Of a stretch of DNA of 64,000 nucleotides, positions 62,511 through 64,000 are shown piece after piece. The position numbers and the translations under genes were made by a program. This DNA is from Berkiella_A sp963976875. GTDB taxonomy: Bacteria > Pseudomonadota > Gammaproteobacteria > Berkiellales > Berkiellaceae. Each line of letters opens with the position of its first letter. The stretch's first letter is position 1. Location: assembly GCA_963976875.1 (NCBI GenBank), contig CAXBML010000010.1, positions 38,008 to 102,007 on the forward strand, written 5' to 3'. The notes under the pieces are model-generated. The model saw only the letters and a list, made by a program, of their open reading frames with translations, was not told where the DNA came from and did no database searches.

Positions 62511-62939
62511 TTAATCCTCCACCTCAAGACCCATACTGCGAGCACTACCAGCAATTGTACTGACTGCATTTTCCATATTGCTAGCGGTTAGATCAGCCAT
62601 CTTGGTAGTTGCAATCTCTTCTAATTGTGCACGTGTCACCGTACCTACTTTTTTAGTATTGGGTTCACCACTACCTTTTTGAATACCAGCAGCTTTTTTC
62701 AATAAAATTGCTGCAGGAGGTGTTTTAATAACAAAAGTAAAACTTTTATCACTATAAACCGTAATGATTACAGGTAAGGGCATTCCCTTTTCATAGGATT
62801 GTGTTTGTGCGTTAAATGCCTTACAAAACTCCATGATGTTCACACCATGCTGACCCAAAGCAGGCCCTACTGGCGGACTTGGATTTGCTTCTTGCGCTTT
62901 TACCTGCAACTTAATAAATGCACTTACTTTCTTTGCCAT
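62511..62939 (-). CDS. rplK: 50S ribosomal protein L11
   Basis: 142 residues as in E. coli. ANPSPPVGPALGQHGVNIMEF and the end TIAGSARSMGLEVE are complete. Forms the GTPase-associated centre and senses deacylated tRNA with RelA. A 47-base gap with GGGGAGC separates it from nusG, a possible L1-binding site. Confidence 0.98.
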   Translation of the reverse strand: MAKKVSAFIKLQVKAQEANPSPPVGPALGQHGVNIMEFCKAFNAQTQSYEKGMPLPVIITVYSDKSFTFVIKTPPAAILLKKAAGIQKGSGEPNTKKVGTVTRAQLEEIATTKMADLTASNMENAVSTIAGSARSMGLEVED

Positions 62940-62986
62940 GATTCACCTCATTTGGGTTCAAACGCCGCTAAGCTCCCCATAAAGTA

Positions 62987-63538
62987 TTATGTTTTTTCGA
63001 CTTGACCAAACTCTAACTCTACAGGCGTTGAACGCCCGAAGATTAATACTGCCACTCTTAAGCGGCTTTTTTCGTAATTGACTTCTTCTACAACACCATT
63101 AAAGTCGGCAAAAGGACCATCGTTTACCCGAACCACTTCGCCTGGTTCGAATATAGTCTTAGGCCTTGGTTTCTCAACACCTTCTTTTACTCGATCTAAA
63201 ATATTGTTGGCTTCTTTATCTGAAATAGGCGCAGGTTTGTCTGAAGTGCCCCCAATAAACCCTAAAACTCTAGGTGTGCGACGCACTAAATGCCAGGTTT
63301 CCTCGTCCAAAATCATATGAACAAGAACATAGCCTGGGAAAAACTTTCTTTCACTTTTGCATTTTTTCCCGTCACGGATTTCAACAACTTCTTCCGTGGG
63401 TACTAAAATCTCGCCAAATTTATCTTCTAAATGATACTGTCTAATGCTTTCTTGCAAATTAAGCACAACGCGGTTTTCATAACCCACAAAAGCCTGGACA
63501 ACATACCAGCGCAATGCTTCTTGTTCAGTTTCTTCCAT
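62987..63538 (-). CDS. nusG: Transcription termination/antitermination factor NusG
   Basis: 183 residues from the ATG at 63536-63538 (E. coli 181), three bases after the secE stop. RWYVVQAFVGYENRVVLNLQ opens the NGN domain; the KOW domain is GEVVRVNDGPFADFNGVVEE. Links RNA polymerase to Rho and to the ribosome through S10. Confidence 0.97.
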   Translation of the reverse strand: MEETEQEALRWYVVQAFVGYENRVVLNLQESIRQYHLEDKFGEILVPTEEVVEIRDGKKCKSERKFFPGYVLVHMILDEETWHLVRRTPRVLGFIGGTSDKPAPISDKEANNILDRVKEGVEKPRPKTIFEPGEVVRVNDGPFADFNGVVEEVNYEKSRLRVAVLIFGRSTPVELEFGQVEKT

Positions 63539-63540
63539 TG

Positions 63541-63921
63541 TCAATGTGCCCCATATCCGGTGATGAGTGCGACAGCCTTCAGTAATACAGCGTCAATTCC
63601 CCATAAAATGAGACTAACAACTGTTACGATAGCCAAAACAATCAACGTTGTTTGAATGGTTTCTTGACGACTAGGCCAAACAACCTTTCTAACCTCTGAT
63701 TTCGCATCCATAGCAAATTGCCAAAAACGTTGGCCTTTGCTTGTTTTATATGCGACAAATAACGCTGCACCGGCAATTGCTAAAAGCAAAAGCACTCTAA
63801 TAAGCACTGATTGTTCAGCATAATGGTAATTTCCCACTACACCAAATACAGCCAATGCCAAAACAACTATCCATTTTAATGAGTCCATGATGCCGCCATG
63901 GTATTGTGTCTGATGACTCAT
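63541..63921 (-). CDS. secE: Preprotein translocase subunit SecE
   Basis: 126 residues (E. coli 127), three membrane helices as in the gamma-type protein. The conserved cytosolic hinge is EVRKVVWPSRQETIQTT, followed by the last helix. Clamps SecY. The ATG at 63919-63921 is used; a Met at residue 12 is an alternative. Confidence 0.96.
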   Translation of the reverse strand: MSHQTQYHGGIMDSLKWIVVLALAVFGVVGNYHYAEQSVLIRVLLLLAIAGAALFVAYKTSKGQRFWQFAMDAKSEVRKVVWPSRQETIQTTLIVLAIVTVVSLILWGIDAVLLKAVALITGYGAH

Positions 63922-63946
63922 GTTAAAAGAAGTACCACCTTAAATT

Positions 63947-64000
63947 TGGCAGGCCAGGAGGGAATCGAACCCCCAACCTGCGGTTTTGGAGACCGCTGCT
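63947..64000 (-). tRNA. tRNA-Trp (anticodon CCA), 5' part cut by the window edge
   Basis: Reading the minus strand, the window's last bases give an anticodon stem-loop with CTCCAAA (CCA), the T-loop GGTTCGATTCC and an encoded CCA end. It lies 25 bases before secE, the arrangement usual upstream of secE-nusG in many Gammaproteobacteria. Confidence 0.92.

Overview
The window looks like a chromosomal piece of a gammaproteobacterium, most likely a member of the Legionellales living in or on eukaryotic cells. Three things suggest this. The ribosomal/RNA polymerase cluster has gammaproteobacterial gene order and protein lengths. A divergent uvrA / MFS transporter-ssb group lies near rpoA-rplQ, an arrangement I recall from Coxiella and Legionella. 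Two very large proteins have eukaryote-interacting signatures: a Wip-type phosphatase and a protein with Rho guanine nucleotide exchange factor (DH) motifs. The genus is inference; no rRNA is present.

Region 1 (1-13260, minus strand) is one tightly packed surface-sugar operon read from gmd leftwards: gmd, fcl, a flippase-type ABC transporter, pseB, pseC, a cytidylyltransferase/aldo-keto reductase fusion, an SDR, pseG, pseI, hisH, hisF and an N-acetyl sugar amidotransferase cut by the window edge. It can be read as making GDP-fucose-type sugars and a CMP-activated, probably acetamidino-substituted pseudaminic-acid-like sugar, and exporting a lipid-linked glycan. No pseH acetyltransferase is inside the window.

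Region 2 (13.5-25.7 kb) is accessory: a divergent sugar nucleotidyltransferase, the 1059-residue Wip-like phosphatase, a pair of membrane proteins, two tandem glycine-zipper lipoproteins, a TPM-domain protein, an alpha/beta hydrolase, the 861-residue protein with two canonical and one degenerate DH modules, and a Pif1-type helicase with a WYL-like tail.

Region 3 (25.7-26.7 kb) is a repeat-rich stretch around an intact tRNA-Ser(GGA). One neighbouring tRNA-Ser copy is split in its T-loop by two tandem copies of a 113-bp element. A decayed copy carries the same element at the same place. A REP-like palindrome follows.

Region 4 (26.7-35 kb) holds ssb, an MFS transporter, uvrA, an orphan membrane protein, palindromic repeats, a family 2 glycosyltransferase, a beta-barrel-like outer-membrane protein and an 80-residue PnuC-like membrane protein.

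Region 5 (35-64 kb, minus strand) is the translation/transcription superoperon in the order tRNA-Trp, secE, nusG, rplKA, rplJL, rpoBC, rpsLG, fusA, then the S10, spc and alpha ribosomal protein operons ending at rplQ with a strong terminator. It has no tuf gene between fusA and rpsJ, an S11 with a long acidic N-terminal extension, and an L36 (absent from ordinary long-ORF calls) with an internal insertion.
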